From Vreelandella nigrificans (lineage in GTDB: Bacteria > Pseudomonadota > Gammaproteobacteria > Pseudomonadales > Halomonadaceae): a stretch of 64,000 bases of DNA. The position numbers were made by a program, and so were the translations under genes. The notes under the pieces were generated by a model, which did not search any database, had not been told where the DNA came from, and saw only the letters and a program-made list of their open reading frames with translations. The DNA is taken from positions 186,001 through 250,000 of the forward strand of contig NZ_NWUX01000001.1 in the NCBI RefSeq assembly GCF_002374315.1, read 5' to 3'. This document shows positions 42,203 to 50,373 of the stretch, in pieces (position 1 is the stretch's first letter; each line of letters begins with the position of its first letter).

Positions 42203-43012
42203 ATGAAACTTCAACTTCCGGCCACCGCACTCTCTCCCTATGTCAGCCATTACTGGTTATCACGTAATAATAGGGATACTGAGCATCTTGTTCTTCCGGA
42301 TGGCTGTGTTGACGTCGTATACGGTGTGGGCGGTGTCACGTTTGGTCTGGCTTATGGCGTTGCAACGCGCAAATCCTTCTGTGCGATGACTCCTGACTTT
42401 CACTATCTCGGTATTTGCTTTCGGCCGGGGCAGAGCCGCCATTTTTTGAAGTTCGCACAGAACCACCTCACTGATAGCAGCCTGTCAATCACTGGGCTGG
42501 CTGGGTTAAGTCCTGAGTCCTTCGCTGATGAGATTGCATCTGGTGAAGCCTTCCAGCGCCTGGATAAGGCACTGCTTGATTGGGTGGCACGCCAACCGAT
42601 GGAGTCAAGTGCGGTAGACGTTGCACTTGCCACCATCGACAGGTGCATCGGCTACGTCAGTATCGAAAACGTGGCATCGCAAGTGGGTGTGAGTCGGCGC
42701 CAGTTAGAAAGATACTTCCTGAGAGACGTAGGAATCTCCCCCAAGAACTATGCCCGCATACGGCGCTGGCAGTATACGTTTGGCTTATTGCGCTCTAGGA
42801 GGAGCATGGCGCTCGCTGATATTGCGCAGGTCGCCGGCTATGCTGATCAGAGTCATATGAGCCGGGACTTCCGGTATTTTTTTGGACAGTCCCCAGGCTC
42901 TGTTGCAGTTGACGCATTTGTTCAAGAGCAAGTGGCATCTTCCTATTATGCTGCCCTTGAAAGACTTCACAGGCATACGACTTCACAGGCATACATAGGA
43001 GATTTGATATGA
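42203..43012 (+). CDS. AraC-family transcriptional regulator
   Basis: The protein is 269 aa. The N-terminal domain (LSPYVSHYWLSRNN, LVLPDGCVDVVYG, YLGICFRPGQSRHFL) is the DUF6597-type sensor found in many AraC proteins. The C-terminal double HTH (about 155-250) has VASQVGVSRRQLERYFLRDVG and IAQVAGYADQSHMSRDFRYF. Its stop overlaps the SDR start by 4 bases (ATGA), so it is likely to regulate, and be co-expressed with, that enzyme. Confidence 0.88.
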   Translation: MKLQLPATALSPYVSHYWLSRNNRDTEHLVLPDGCVDVVYGVGGVTFGLAYGVATRKSFCAMTPDFHYLGICFRPGQSRHFLKFAQNHLTDSSLSITGLAGLSPESFADEIASGEAFQRLDKALLDWVARQPMESSAVDVALATIDRCIGYVSIENVASQVGVSRRQLERYFLRDVGISPKNYARIRRWQYTFGLLRSRRSMALADIAQVAGYADQSHMSRDFRYFFGQSPGSVAVDAFVQEQVASSYYAALERLHRHTTSQAYIGDLI

Positions 43013-43761
43013 AGCGCTTCGAGAATAAGAACGTTGTCGTGATTGGTGGAACACACGGGATGGGCTTGGCAACCGTGAAGGCACTAATTGATGGCGGGGC
43101 GCACGTTTGCCTTACAGGCAACAACCAAGAGAATGTCGATCGCGCCAAGGCCGATCTTGGGGCAGGTGTGGCAGTCATCCGTTCGGATGCATCCAGCTTG
43201 TCTGATATAGATACCTTAAGAGAAACGGTCAGCGATGTGTTTGGTACTATTGATGCCTTGCTCGTATTCGCAGCTGTTGCCGAATTTGAGCCTTTCGAGT
43301 GTGTGAGTGAGGCAAGTTTTGATCGGCAGTTTGCACTGAACACCAAAGGCGCTTTCTTTGTTGCACAACAGCTTGCTCCTCTCATAAAAGATGGCGGTTC
43401 AATAACCTTTACAACGGTTACGCCAGCGACTGGTTCTCCACAAATGTCAGTCTACATGGGGACCAAAGCAGCGGTACGGGCTTTTACTCAAGCTTTCGCA
43501 GCAGCGTTACTCGCGCGCAGAATCAGGGTAAACGCATTAGCACCTGGCTTTATTGATACACCGTCGCTAGGCCTCGCTAGCCTCACTCCGGAGGCTCGGC
43601 AAGCGGTTTATGATATCGGCAACCAAGTAACACCGATGAAACGCCATGGAACTGTCGCAGAGATTGCCAGTGGAGCACTCTTCTTGGCATTCGACGCGAC
43701 ATTTTCCACAGGGATTGAATTGCCTCTCGACGGGGGATTGTCGACGGTAGAGTGTCCCTAG
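43009..43761 (+). CDS. Short-chain dehydrogenase/reductase
   Basis: The protein is 250 aa with a Rossmann fold. The cofactor motif is VIGGTHGMGLATVKAL (TGxxxGxG type with GGTHGMG) and DASS follows the second strand. The active-site YxxxK is in MSVYMGTKAAVRAF (about residue 148), the GFIDTP segment follows, and the C-terminus ends in a LDGGLSTV signature. The usual NNAG motif is replaced by FAAVAEF, a less common variant. The substrate is unknown. It overlaps the AraC regulator gene, and its stop codon lies in a hairpin. Confidence 0.87.
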   Translation: MKRFENKNVVVIGGTHGMGLATVKALIDGGAHVCLTGNNQENVDRAKADLGAGVAVIRSDASSLSDIDTLRETVSDVFGTIDALLVFAAVAEFEPFECVSEASFDRQFALNTKGAFFVAQQLAPLIKDGGSITFTTVTPATGSPQMSVYMGTKAAVRAFTQAFAAALLARRIRVNALAPGFIDTPSLGLASLTPEARQAVYDIGNQVTPMKRHGTVAEIASGALFLAFDATFSTGIELPLDGGLSTVECP

Positions 43762-43783
43762 ATTCAGTGCTTTGAATCTAGGG
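43756..43783 (+). terminator. Hairpin at the end of the SDR gene
   Basis: A 10-bp perfect stem CCCTAGATTC / GAATCTAGGG with an 8-base loop includes the SDR stop codon. A T-run is lacking, so it may stabilise the transcript end rather than terminate strongly. Confidence 0.55.
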
Positions 43784-44221
43784 GGTATATCCTCCCCTGC
43801 AGAGCATCCGGCCGGCACTGCCATATGGTGTTGGCTGGAGGCTGGTCGTTACAAACACACGTCAAGCATCCGGCGCTGAGTAATCTACTAGCGCCTACAA
43901 ATCCAATATATTGGCACCTGTCTAGCGTGTGTTCACTGCCGAGAAAAGAGAGCGAGGTGGAATACCGCAAGATACACGGCTAACTTCTAGTGACGGTACG
44001 AATACTTATCTGCTAGCGTTAAGGCTAAGCAGAGTTGGTAAATGTTAGTGAGTTTTGCCACTGCTGAAAAAGCATGCAAGCACGGACGCTTATGGAAGCG
44101 CAGTGGTAACGGGGTGTGAGGTGGGCATTCGCGGATCTCGGTGCATAGCTTTCTCTGGCGGAACGGTAAGGCCTAGTTTCAAGTGTTCGGTACCAGTCCC
44201 TAAATACAGAGGTGCTTTTTT
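43784..44221. other. Intergenic region with repeat copy B
   Basis: This 438-base stretch contains no credible gene. It holds copy B of the 52-bp element (43987-44037). Nothing else was recognised. Confidence 0.55.
43987..44037. repeat. 52-bp interspersed element, copy B
   Basis: It shares TATCTGCTAGCGTTAAGGCT and CTAG-TGACGG with copies A (34256-34307) and C (49063-49114). It lies between the SDR gene and the hypothetical gene at 44222. Confidence 0.75.
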
Positions 44222-44854
44222 ATGATCAGAACGATAATGGTTGAACTATCTACCATCGAAGCAGCGGCTTATCGCCAGAAACTGCGTAATGGCAATTCTG
44301 GAATCGTGATCATGCGTTATGACACCGACCAGCCCGGCATCGCAACAGTCAACCGCAAGTCAGGTGAGCCTGACCCTTCGCACAATACCAATCTAGAACA
44401 GTTCCCCCTTGAAGCCTTTAAAGAGGTCATGGAACTAACGTACGGCATGCCTTATTCGCGGCGCGGAAAAGTTAAGCTTAGTGGCGAAAGAGAGGACGCC
44501 AGCGCCCAGGAAGAGACAGCCGAGGAGTTGGCAACTATCGATAGTGCTGAGTATGAAGCGATCGTCAACGCTTATACCAACCGTAAAGGCGAGCTTTCAT
44601 ACGAACTGTTGAACAAGGACTTTATTCAGTTTGCCAAATCGAGCACGGTTATCTCAGACATGGTGGCCAACCATGCCTCAGAGAAGGAGATCCGCAACCA
44701 CGTGGTCAAAGTAAAACTCGAAAGTCTCACCGGGAATCGCGAGTTGACCGTTGCGCAAACCCAGCGAATTATCGAGATGCTTGATGAAGTCAGCCCAAGG
44801 CACGTTTTCAAGGAACTGAATGACGAAATCAGGAAAATGCTCAGTCGTCGCTAG
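44222..44854 (+). CDS. Hypothetical protein, unknown function
   Basis: The protein is 210 aa, charged and probably cytosolic. The N-terminal ~80 residues (EAAAYRQKLRNGNSGIVIMRY ... PLEAFKEVMELTYGMPYSRRG) form one segment. An acidic linker and a helical C-terminal half (about 100-210) with YTNRKGELSYELLNKDFIQF follow. I do not recognise a family. RBS AGAGG lies about 9 bases before the ATG at 44222; an ATG at 44237 is an alternative. It stands alone, preceded by an interspersed repeat region. Confidence 0.6.
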   Translation: MIRTIMVELSTIEAAAYRQKLRNGNSGIVIMRYDTDQPGIATVNRKSGEPDPSHNTNLEQFPLEAFKEVMELTYGMPYSRRGKVKLSGEREDASAQEETAEELATIDSAEYEAIVNAYTNRKGELSYELLNKDFIQFAKSSTVISDMVANHASEKEIRNHVVKVKLESLTGNRELTVAQTQRIIEMLDEVSPRHVFKELNDEIRKMLSRR

Positions 44855-44892
44855 AGCAGCCAACCAATTGAAACTGGGCGCTATGCTCTGAC

Positions 44893-45408
44893 ATGAATGA
44901 ACTCGAAATCAGCATATTAACCCCGAAAGATTGGGAACGTTATAAATGCGTGAGGTTAGAGTCTCTCAACGACTCCCCTGACTCATTTGGCTCAACTTTC
45001 GGGGAGGAAGCGGCGTTGTCGGATTCTGAATGGCAATCACGCTTGGATCTTAAATCGCGGGGGCTGGATGCGTTGCCATTAATCGCAGAGATAAATGGTC
45101 AGGCAGTTGGCCTTGCTTGGGGGGTGATACATGCACCAGATAGGGAAGTCGTCCACATCTATCAAATGTGGGTGTCACCCGCATCGAGAGGCAAAGGTAT
45201 AGCACAGGCTCTTCTGAGTGAAATTAAAGCGTGGGCGTTAGGCAGCGGGTGTAATCTTTTGGCCCTTGCCGTCACCACAAGCAATGCAGCGGCAGTTCGC
45301 TTGTATCGGTCGTCTGGGTTCATAACTACAGGCCAGCCTACACCGCTACGAAGTGATTCACTTCTTATGCTGCAACCCATGGTGATGACGTTGCACAGTG
45401 GCGAATAA
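44893..45408 (+). CDS. GNAT-family N-acetyltransferase
   Basis: The protein is 171 aa. The acetyl-CoA-binding motif A is IYQMWVSPASRGKGIAQALL (about residues 89-108) with RGKGIA as the pyrophosphate loop, and motif B has LAVTTSNAAAVRLYRSSGF. The N-terminus YKCVRLESLNDSPDSFGSTF is typical of a common GNAT subgroup of unassigned substrate. It starts 38 bases after the preceding gene and could be co-transcribed. Confidence 0.85.
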   Translation: MNELEISILTPKDWERYKCVRLESLNDSPDSFGSTFGEEAALSDSEWQSRLDLKSRGLDALPLIAEINGQAVGLAWGVIHAPDREVVHIYQMWVSPASRGKGIAQALLSEIKAWALGSGCNLLALAVTTSNAAAVRLYRSSGFITTGQPTPLRSDSLLMLQPMVMTLHSGE

Positions 45409-45744
45409 AGCACTTCTCTCAACACTTTTTTAGACGAGAAAGTGTGCTCGAAACCGGTCTCTTATCGCTGTTAAATACTGTCTGGGCGAAAGTTGTGTTA
45501 TCCCCTGGTTTTACTTTTGATAATTTAACAAAACTATGTTCGTCAGCGCACAGTGAGTATGTGTTTTAAGGTCCATCCTGAGGTTAAGCGAGACAAGGGA
45601 AGTGTCTAAATAAGGATGTTGCGCTATGCGCTGCCAGGAAGGCAGCGCCACTAAGATCCCTTTCATTCGGTGTCACAAGGCGTGCGGCATAGTTCGCTGC
45701 CACCGGTTAGGCACTTAAGATAACGCTGAGTACACCACGCGACC
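45409..45744. other. Intergenic region, convergent, with hairpins
   Basis: The 336 bases lie between the convergent GNAT and lhgO genes. An imperfect inverted repeat (AGCACTTCTC near 45411 and GAGAAAGTGTGCT near 45437) and the strong hairpin at 45628-45648 are the only structures seen. No gene is supported. Confidence 0.55.
45628..45648 (-). terminator. Hairpin downstream of lhgO
   Basis: GCGCTGCC / GGCAGCGC forms an 8-bp perfect stem with a 5-base loop. On the minus strand it lies about 100 bases after the lhgO stop and is followed by a moderately T-rich stretch, so it may terminate the glaH-lhgO transcript. Confidence 0.5.
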
Positions 45745-46959
45745 CTAGATCACCACTGCGCTGGTTGGTGCAACCTGTTGCTTAACTTTCTTCACGATAT
45801 ACGCCCCAATGGGTATGGCGGAGGTAGCCGCAGGCGATGGTGCGTTGCACACATTAACCGTGCGTGGGGTATTGACGAACAGGAAGTCGTCGACCAGTTT
45901 GCCATCGTTGGATACCGCCTGGGCGCGCACGCCGGCGGGGTAGGGCTCAAGGTCAGCGAGTGTTAAGCTCGGGCAGTACTTACGTACCTGCTGAAGATAG
46001 CCTTTTTTGTAGAGTGAGTTCTTAAACTCAGTCAGCCCTGGGCGCAGGTTGTCTTTAAGCACCTGGCGGATACCACGGTGGCGTAACATGGCGAGGGTAT
46101 CTGATAGCGACACGTCGGTTTTCCGGTAGCCTTCACGCTTCCAGGCCAGTACCGCATTGGGGCCGACCGTCACGCTGCCGTCGATCATGCGCGTCAGGTG
46201 CACACCAAGAAACGGCATCGAAGGGTCAGGAATTGGGTAGATCAGATGGTTGACGATGTGATTGTGCTGCGCGGGTAGACGGAAGTACTCGCCACGGAAC
46301 GGGCAAATAGTGAAGTCCGGTTCGATCCCCAGCATGCGCACGACTCGGTCTGCCATTAGCCCTGAGCAGGAGATCATAAAGCGGGTAGAAAAATCTCCCT
46401 GGCTGGTGGACACCACCACTTCATTAGTACGCTCGCTTAAGCCGATTACTGATGTAGCATAGCGGATCTTGCCGCCAGCAGCTTCGAACTCGCGCCCCAT
46501 GGCGGCAGCCACTTCAGCATAGTTAACGATACCGCTTGAGGGAACAAAGATGCCACCTACACCTGTGATATTAGGCTCGCGCTCTTGCAACTCCTCCGCC
46601 GTTAGCCAATCGCGCTCCAAGCCATTGGCCTCGGTGCGTTCCCATAGTGCCTGCATGCGTTGAAGCTCAAGGTCGTTGGTGGCAACTAGTAGTTTTCCAC
46701 ACTCGTCGTAGGCAATGCTATGTTCGTCACAAAACGCCTTGGTGGCGAGGTTGCCCTCTAGACAGAAGCGCGCTTTTAAGCTGCCTGGCGTGTAGTAAAC
46801 CCCTGCGTGAATCACGCCACTGTTGTGGCCTGTTTGATGGCGGGCAGGGCCATCCTCTTTCTCGACCAGCAGCATCTTTTTATCAGGGTAAGCCCGAATA
46901 AGCTGCATGGCAGTCGACAGCCCAAGAATGCCGCCTCCGATAATAATGTAGTCGTACAT
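45745..46959 (-). CDS. lhgO: L-2-hydroxyglutarate oxidase/dehydrogenase
   Basis: The protein is 404 aa, an FAD-dependent DAO-family enzyme oxidising L-2-hydroxyglutarate to 2-oxoglutarate and passing electrons to the quinone pool. YDYIIIGGGILGLSTAMQL is the FAD motif; EKEDGPARHQTGHNSGVIHAG (split over about 36-57) with HNSGVIH is the family signature; VGPNAVLAWKREGY and RAQAVSNDGKLVDDF lie near the C-terminus. I use the ATG at 46959 (MYDYIIIGG), not the upstream TTG. It follows glaH, which makes its substrate, so glutarate is converted to 2-oxoglutarate by the pair. Confidence 0.93.
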   Translation of the reverse strand: MYDYIIIGGGILGLSTAMQLIRAYPDKKMLLVEKEDGPARHQTGHNSGVIHAGVYYTPGSLKARFCLEGNLATKAFCDEHSIAYDECGKLLVATNDLELQRMQALWERTEANGLERDWLTAEELQEREPNITGVGGIFVPSSGIVNYAEVAAAMGREFEAAGGKIRYATSVIGLSERTNEVVVSTSQGDFSTRFMISCSGLMADRVVRMLGIEPDFTICPFRGEYFRLPAQHNHIVNHLIYPIPDPSMPFLGVHLTRMIDGSVTVGPNAVLAWKREGYRKTDVSLSDTLAMLRHRGIRQVLKDNLRPGLTEFKNSLYKKGYLQQVRKYCPSLTLADLEPYPAGVRAQAVSNDGKLVDDFLFVNTPRTVNVCNAPSPAATSAIPIGAYIVKKVKQQVAPTSAVVI

Positions 46960-46984
46960 AGGCGTCTCGGTAGTCAAGGGTAAA

Positions 46985-47006
46985 GGCCACCGTTATGGCG
47001 GTGGCC
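46985..47006 (-). terminator. Intercistronic hairpin between glaH and lhgO
   Basis: An 8-bp perfect stem GGCCACCG / CGGTGGCC with a 6-base loop lies in the 88-base gap. On the minus strand TTTA follows it. It may act as an attenuator reducing lhgO expression relative to glaH, or as an mRNA stabiliser. Confidence 0.55.
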
Positions 47007-47047
47007 GACTTCTTTTGGGTGGCTGTTATACTGGTTTTGGGTGATGG

Positions 47048-48010
47048 CTATACTTGGCGTGGTTGGCGCAGTGTCTTGGCATGAGTGAAGTAACCACGTT
47101 GGCGCATCAACTCACGACGCAGGTCGGGGTGTGGCGTGAAGCGATCACGCCCATGCAGCCAAAAGTGATTGTTAATGAGCAGGAAGCTGCCGGTAGATAC
47201 CGGAACCGATAGCTGATGCTTACTGCCTTCCAGCGAATCAGAAAGATTGGCTAGCCAGTTACCTTCCTCGAAGTTCTTCGGCTGCACGAACTGGTCGATG
47301 TAAGACATGATCGGGCGACCCTCGGTATCCACATCGAACACGGGGTGGTAGATGTCGCGATCAACATTCTTGCTCGGCGGCGCGGTCCAGCGCATGTCAC
47401 GACGCGCCAGTGGGTGAGGGTAGAACGTGTCTAGCCCTTCCCAGTCATCAAGGTGCAGCAGTAGCGAGTTGCCACCTTGCATGTTTTGCTCGTCGACTTT
47501 CATCATCAACACGTAGTCGGTGTCCTGCTCCACGAACGTACCGTCGTTATGCAGCTCCATCACGCGGTGCGGCTGACGTAGGTAGCTGTCTGAGTTATCG
47601 ACGTTCTTCACTACAAAACGCGCATAGTACTGGCCGCTCATGGCGTCGTAATTGGAGCGCCCCATCAGGTGAGCCACCGCCGTGGCGAATATCACCATGT
47701 TGTCTGCCTGATCAACCTGATCCAACCCCTCAGGCGTGACCAAAAACGCCCCCGTATCCCGATCCACCATGGTATCGATCAACACCGGCTGTAAGGTGTT
47801 CTTGCATAGGTCGTCAAGAATCTTGGCCACCAGGAAACGTAGGAAAGACTTATATTCCAGTGCTTGAACCGGCCATTCCGACACGGCGTCAAGAAACGCT
47901 TGCACTGTCTCCTTTGGGAAGCTCAGTTGCAGTAAACGGTCCGACTGCGGCGAGCGGCCAAGGGTGAAACCATGATGCTGCTGTGCGGGGATAGTGGCTG
48001 GAGCGTTCAT
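47048..48010 (-). CDS. glaH: Glutarate 2-hydroxylase (CsiD/GlaH), Fe(II)/2-oxoglutarate dioxygenase
   Basis: The protein is 320 aa and hydroxylates glutarate to L-2-hydroxyglutarate using 2-oxoglutarate and O2. Metal ligands His154 and Asp156 are in [10 protein letters not shown], and His286 is in [12 protein letters not shown]. The length and CsiD-specific segments ([40 protein letters not shown]) match E. coli CsiD (325 aa). In E. coli it sits with lhgO and gabDT, where lysine is degraded via glutarate; here only lhgO is nearby. RBS GAGAGG precedes the ATG. An AT-rich promoter region lies upstream. Confidence 0.95.
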   Translation of the reverse strand: MNAPATIPAQQHHGFTLGRSPQSDRLLQLSFPKETVQAFLDAVSEWPVQALEYKSFLRFLVAKILDDLCKNTLQPVLIDTMVDRDTGAFLVTPEGLDQVDQADNMVIFATAVAHLMGRSNYDAMSGQYYARFVVKNVDNSDSYLRQPHRVMELHNDGTFVEQDTDYVLMMKVDEQNMQGGNSLLLHLDDWEGLDTFYPHPLARRDMRWTAPPSKNVDRDIYHPVFDVDTEGRPIMSYIDQFVQPKNFEEGNWLANLSDSLEGSKHQLSVPVSTGSFLLINNHFWLHGRDRFTPHPDLRRELMRQRGYFTHAKTLRQPRQV

Positions 48011-48054
48011 TGGACACCTCTCTGAAGCAAAAGAATTTAAAAAGAACCTGCGTC

Positions 48055-48083
48055 AAAATATCTACATTTTTTAATTTCGTCAA
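48055..48083 (-). promoter_or_regulatory. Predicted promoter of glaH-lhgO
   Basis: On the minus strand TTGACG (48083-48078) and TATTTT (48060-48055) are separated by 17 bases, giving a 5' leader of about 40 bases before the glaH start. The region upstream (48084-48180) is unusually AT-rich with long A/T runs, which suggests an UP element or regulator binding. Confidence 0.6.
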
Positions 48084-48290
48084 AGTTTTATATTAATTTT
48101 ATTAAAAATAAATATTAAAGATATTTTTATGGTAATGCTTATTGTATTTAAATTATTGATATTTAAAGTAAATGTTGGAATTTTGTTTGCAAGTAACGCT
48201 TAGGTGGGAGAGTTGTTGCTATCAAAGTCTTAGGCGTGGCAGCATTTGAGGTGTCTAGCCCTGATGCTTACAACCTCTAAGGTGCTGCCC

Positions 48291-48917
48291 ATGTCTATCG
48301 AAATTTGGTTTGCTTTTGCCCTTGCATCCGTGGCCTTGCTCGCTATTCCTGGGCCGACGATTTTGACGGTTGTCAGCTACTCCATCGCCCAAGGCCGGCG
48401 GGCTAATATTCCACTTGTCGCAGCGGTTGCTCTAGGCGATTCAACAGCGCTGGTCTTTTCATTGCTGGGTTTGGGGGCTGTTTTGGCAGCCTCCGCTTTT
48501 TGGTTCACCGTTATCAAGTGGATCGGCGGTTTATACCTGCTCTATATAGGCATAAAGCTGTTACGCGCTGGTATTTCATCGGTTCAGCCGGTAACGCCGG
48601 CCGTATCAGGTTCGCGCTGGAAGCTGTTCACCAATACCTATCTGGTAACGGCACTCAACCCAAAGGGCATCATCTTTTTCGTCGCCTTTTTGCCGCAATT
48701 TGTTAGCCCTGGCGCTAATGCGGGGCAGCAGTTGTGGATTTTGGCAGTCACCTTTGTGGCGTTAGCGACACTCAATGCCACGCTTTACGCGGTGTTTGCC
48801 TCATCAGTGCGCAAGATGCTTGCCTCACGCCGCGCCCAGCGCCGTTTCAATATTGTCGGCGGAACATTGCTTTCTTCAGCAGGCGTGTGGGCACTGCTGG
48901 CCAAACGACCTGCATAA
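48291..48917 (+). CDS. LysE/RhtB-family amino acid exporter
   Basis: The protein is 208 aa with six predicted transmembrane helices. ASVALLAIPGPTILTVVSYSIAQG (the PGPxxxxV motif in about residues 14-37) and TNTYLVTALNPKGIIFFVAFLPQF are hallmarks of the family, which exports lysine, homoserine, threonine or similar. The start at 48291 (MSIEIWFAFALA) has AAGGTG 7 bases upstream; an earlier ATG at 48264 in frame is less likely. It is divergent from glaH, so lysine or a derivative is a possible substrate, by inference only. Confidence 0.88.
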   Translation: MSIEIWFAFALASVALLAIPGPTILTVVSYSIAQGRRANIPLVAAVALGDSTALVFSLLGLGAVLAASAFWFTVIKWIGGLYLLYIGIKLLRAGISSVQPVTPAVSGSRWKLFTNTYLVTALNPKGIIFFVAFLPQFVSPGANAGQQLWILAVTFVALATLNATLYAVFASSVRKMLASRRAQRRFNIVGGTLLSSAGVWALLAKRPA

Positions 48918-49062
48918 TAAGCGGCCTGTGTAATAGGCGGTTGGTGATTTTAGACTGTCAGGAAACCGACGGAATTAACCATGATCAGGGATGCCGTTTT
49001 CACAATAAGTGGCGGCATCATGCTCCTGTCCATGGTGAAACCAGAGCTAGGCGACTAATTTT

Positions 49063-49114
49063 CTAATGACGGCAGCAATCATTATCTGCTAGCTTTTAGG
49101 CTAATTATATTTTG
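49063..49114. repeat. 52-bp interspersed element, copy C
   Basis: It begins CTAATGACGGCAGCAA and contains TTATCTGCTAGC, then TTTTAGGCTAATTATATTTTG; it is more diverged than copies A and B but clearly related. It lies between the RhtB gene and the cassette gene at 49529. Confidence 0.7.
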
Positions 49115-49381
49115 ATAATTGCAGGTTGTTGAATAAACGTAAGCGGAGTCGGTTACTGCGATCAGACACCCTTGCTGGAAGTCCGTTTTCCAAAGCAGAC
49201 GTTCTCTGAAACCCTAATTTTCGGGAGCTTTTAGCTGACACTGCGCGTTTTTCTGGTGACGGTTGTAATATGAGTGCGCATATTTCTGGGAAAGTATTCT
49301 GTAAGTTTTGGTAAAACAATAGTTTATGAAAAGGCGTTGTATGCTTATGTGCCATTTTAAAAAAATGATCATAAAGTTAGC

Positions 49382-49499
49382 GCGCATGCGCATTTTTCTA
49401 ACGAGCCTTACGAGAAAAAATAGTATTCAACCCTTTTCTATCAGTAATTTAGGTACCTGTTGGCAAGGTACGGCTTTCCAGAAAAACGCGCATGCGCAT
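49382..49499. repeat. Pair of GCGCATGCGCAT direct repeats 106 bp apart
   Basis: The palindromic 10-mer GCGCATGCGC plus AT occurs at 49382-49393 and 49488-49499, both within AT-rich DNA just upstream of the cassette gene at 49529. The function is unknown; it could be a protein-binding pair or an insertion-site duplication. Confidence 0.6.
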
Positions 49500-49528
49500 G
49501 AATAAAACTGTTATACCCTAGGAGTAAA

Positions 49529-50032
49529 ATGGACATTCAGAGTATCGCTCTAGGATTTTTAAGCGGAGTTCTTTTGGCTCTGATTGGAGGCTTGATTAAT
49601 CATAAAATCAAGACAAAGTCAGAAGAACAGAAGGCAATCGAAAAAGCAGAATATGAGCTTTTCCTAAAGCTAAATGACTTATATCAATGGTACTTCTGGC
49701 TTGCTACTAATGAACTTCATAAAAAAGAAACAGATGATGAAATTATCACAACTATTCATAAAATAGCTGTCGATATAGGGCAAGAACTTCATAAAAACGA
49801 AGATAGTGAATTCACCGAGCAACTGCTTCGTATCCTCTATGACGAAAGTTATGAAACCTATACTCAGCGCTGGAAAGAGATGAGTTCACTCTCAGAAGTA
49901 ATGGGCAAAAAAGTTACGCCAAAACATCATAAATATTTAAAGCAGTTAAATGACTCAAATTTAACGTATATGGCAAAATCAGGTTTCACACCTAAAGCGC
50001 CAGGAACATCTCGTTTCCGGCTACGGGTATAA
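49529..50032 (+). CDS. Membrane-anchored coiled-coil cassette protein, unknown function
   Basis: The protein is 167 aa. One N-terminal transmembrane helix (SIALGFLSGVLLALIGGLI, residues about 5-23) is followed by a charged helical region (KSEEQKAIEKAEYELFLKL, then more helices to about residue 145) likely to form a coiled coil in the cytosol. It is strongly AT-rich. I know no family for it. RBS TAGGAG lies 8 bases upstream. Its stop codon is embedded in the R'' end of an attC site, so it is an integron cassette gene; small membrane proteins are common in such cassettes. Confidence 0.72.
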   Translation: MDIQSIALGFLSGVLLALIGGLINHKIKTKSEEQKAIEKAEYELFLKLNDLYQWYFWLATNELHKKETDDEIITTIHKIAVDIGQELHKNEDSEFTEQLLRILYDESYETYTQRWKEMSSLSEVMGKKVTPKHHKYLKQLNDSNLTYMAKSGFTPKAPGTSRFRLRV

Positions 50033-50081
50033 CAAGAAATTCCAGGTGACGCCTACGGCGCACCTGAATTTGGCGTTAGGG
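50027..50081 (+). repeat. attC recombination site 5
   Basis: The site begins GTATAACAAG and ends TTTGGC-GTTAGGG. Its stem AAATTCCAGGTG / CACCTGAATTT is nearly perfect and carries a single unpaired extrahelical C, a hallmark of attC folding. At 55 bases it is short but very clear. Confidence 0.88.
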
Positions 50082-50373
50082 TGCTGCAATATCCTCAGGT
50101 GAGGAGGGTTTCGGCTGCGAGGTAAGTGGTCCCGAAGTGATATCAGGCCTGATTGCGAGGTTTGGCGCGGATGCTGAAATCCTCGCCTGCGTCGGCTATT
50201 AGTGGAGAAAAAGGCGATATGAATGCGGCTCCCGCAACCGATGCAATCGGCACGCCCAGCGCTCTGTAGTTCTTCGGTTAGCATGCTGCGGATGACGCGG
50301 TCCGCGTCAACTTGCTGGTCGAGCCCGTCCGCGATCGTGTACTGTTACATATCGACCTAGACCGGAGAACACC
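50082..50373. other. Spacer between attC 5 and the sulfurtransferase gene
   Basis: The 292 bases contain no supported gene. A minus-strand reading frame with a CIGC motif exists but runs into the attC and lacks homology. The sulfurtransferase RBS (CCGGAG) lies at its end. Confidence 0.45.

Larger units (their letters stand above)
48918..49528. other. Intergenic region with repeat copy C and paired 12-bp palindromic sites
   Basis: The 611 bases contain no supported gene. Present are copy C of the 52-bp element (49063-49114) and two GCGCATGCGCAT sites (49382 and 49488). The rest is AT-rich. Confidence 0.55.

Noticed and set aside
50021-50284. 87-aa minus-strand open frame with a CIGC motif
   Set aside because: It runs through an attC site, has no RBS and no recognisable homology.
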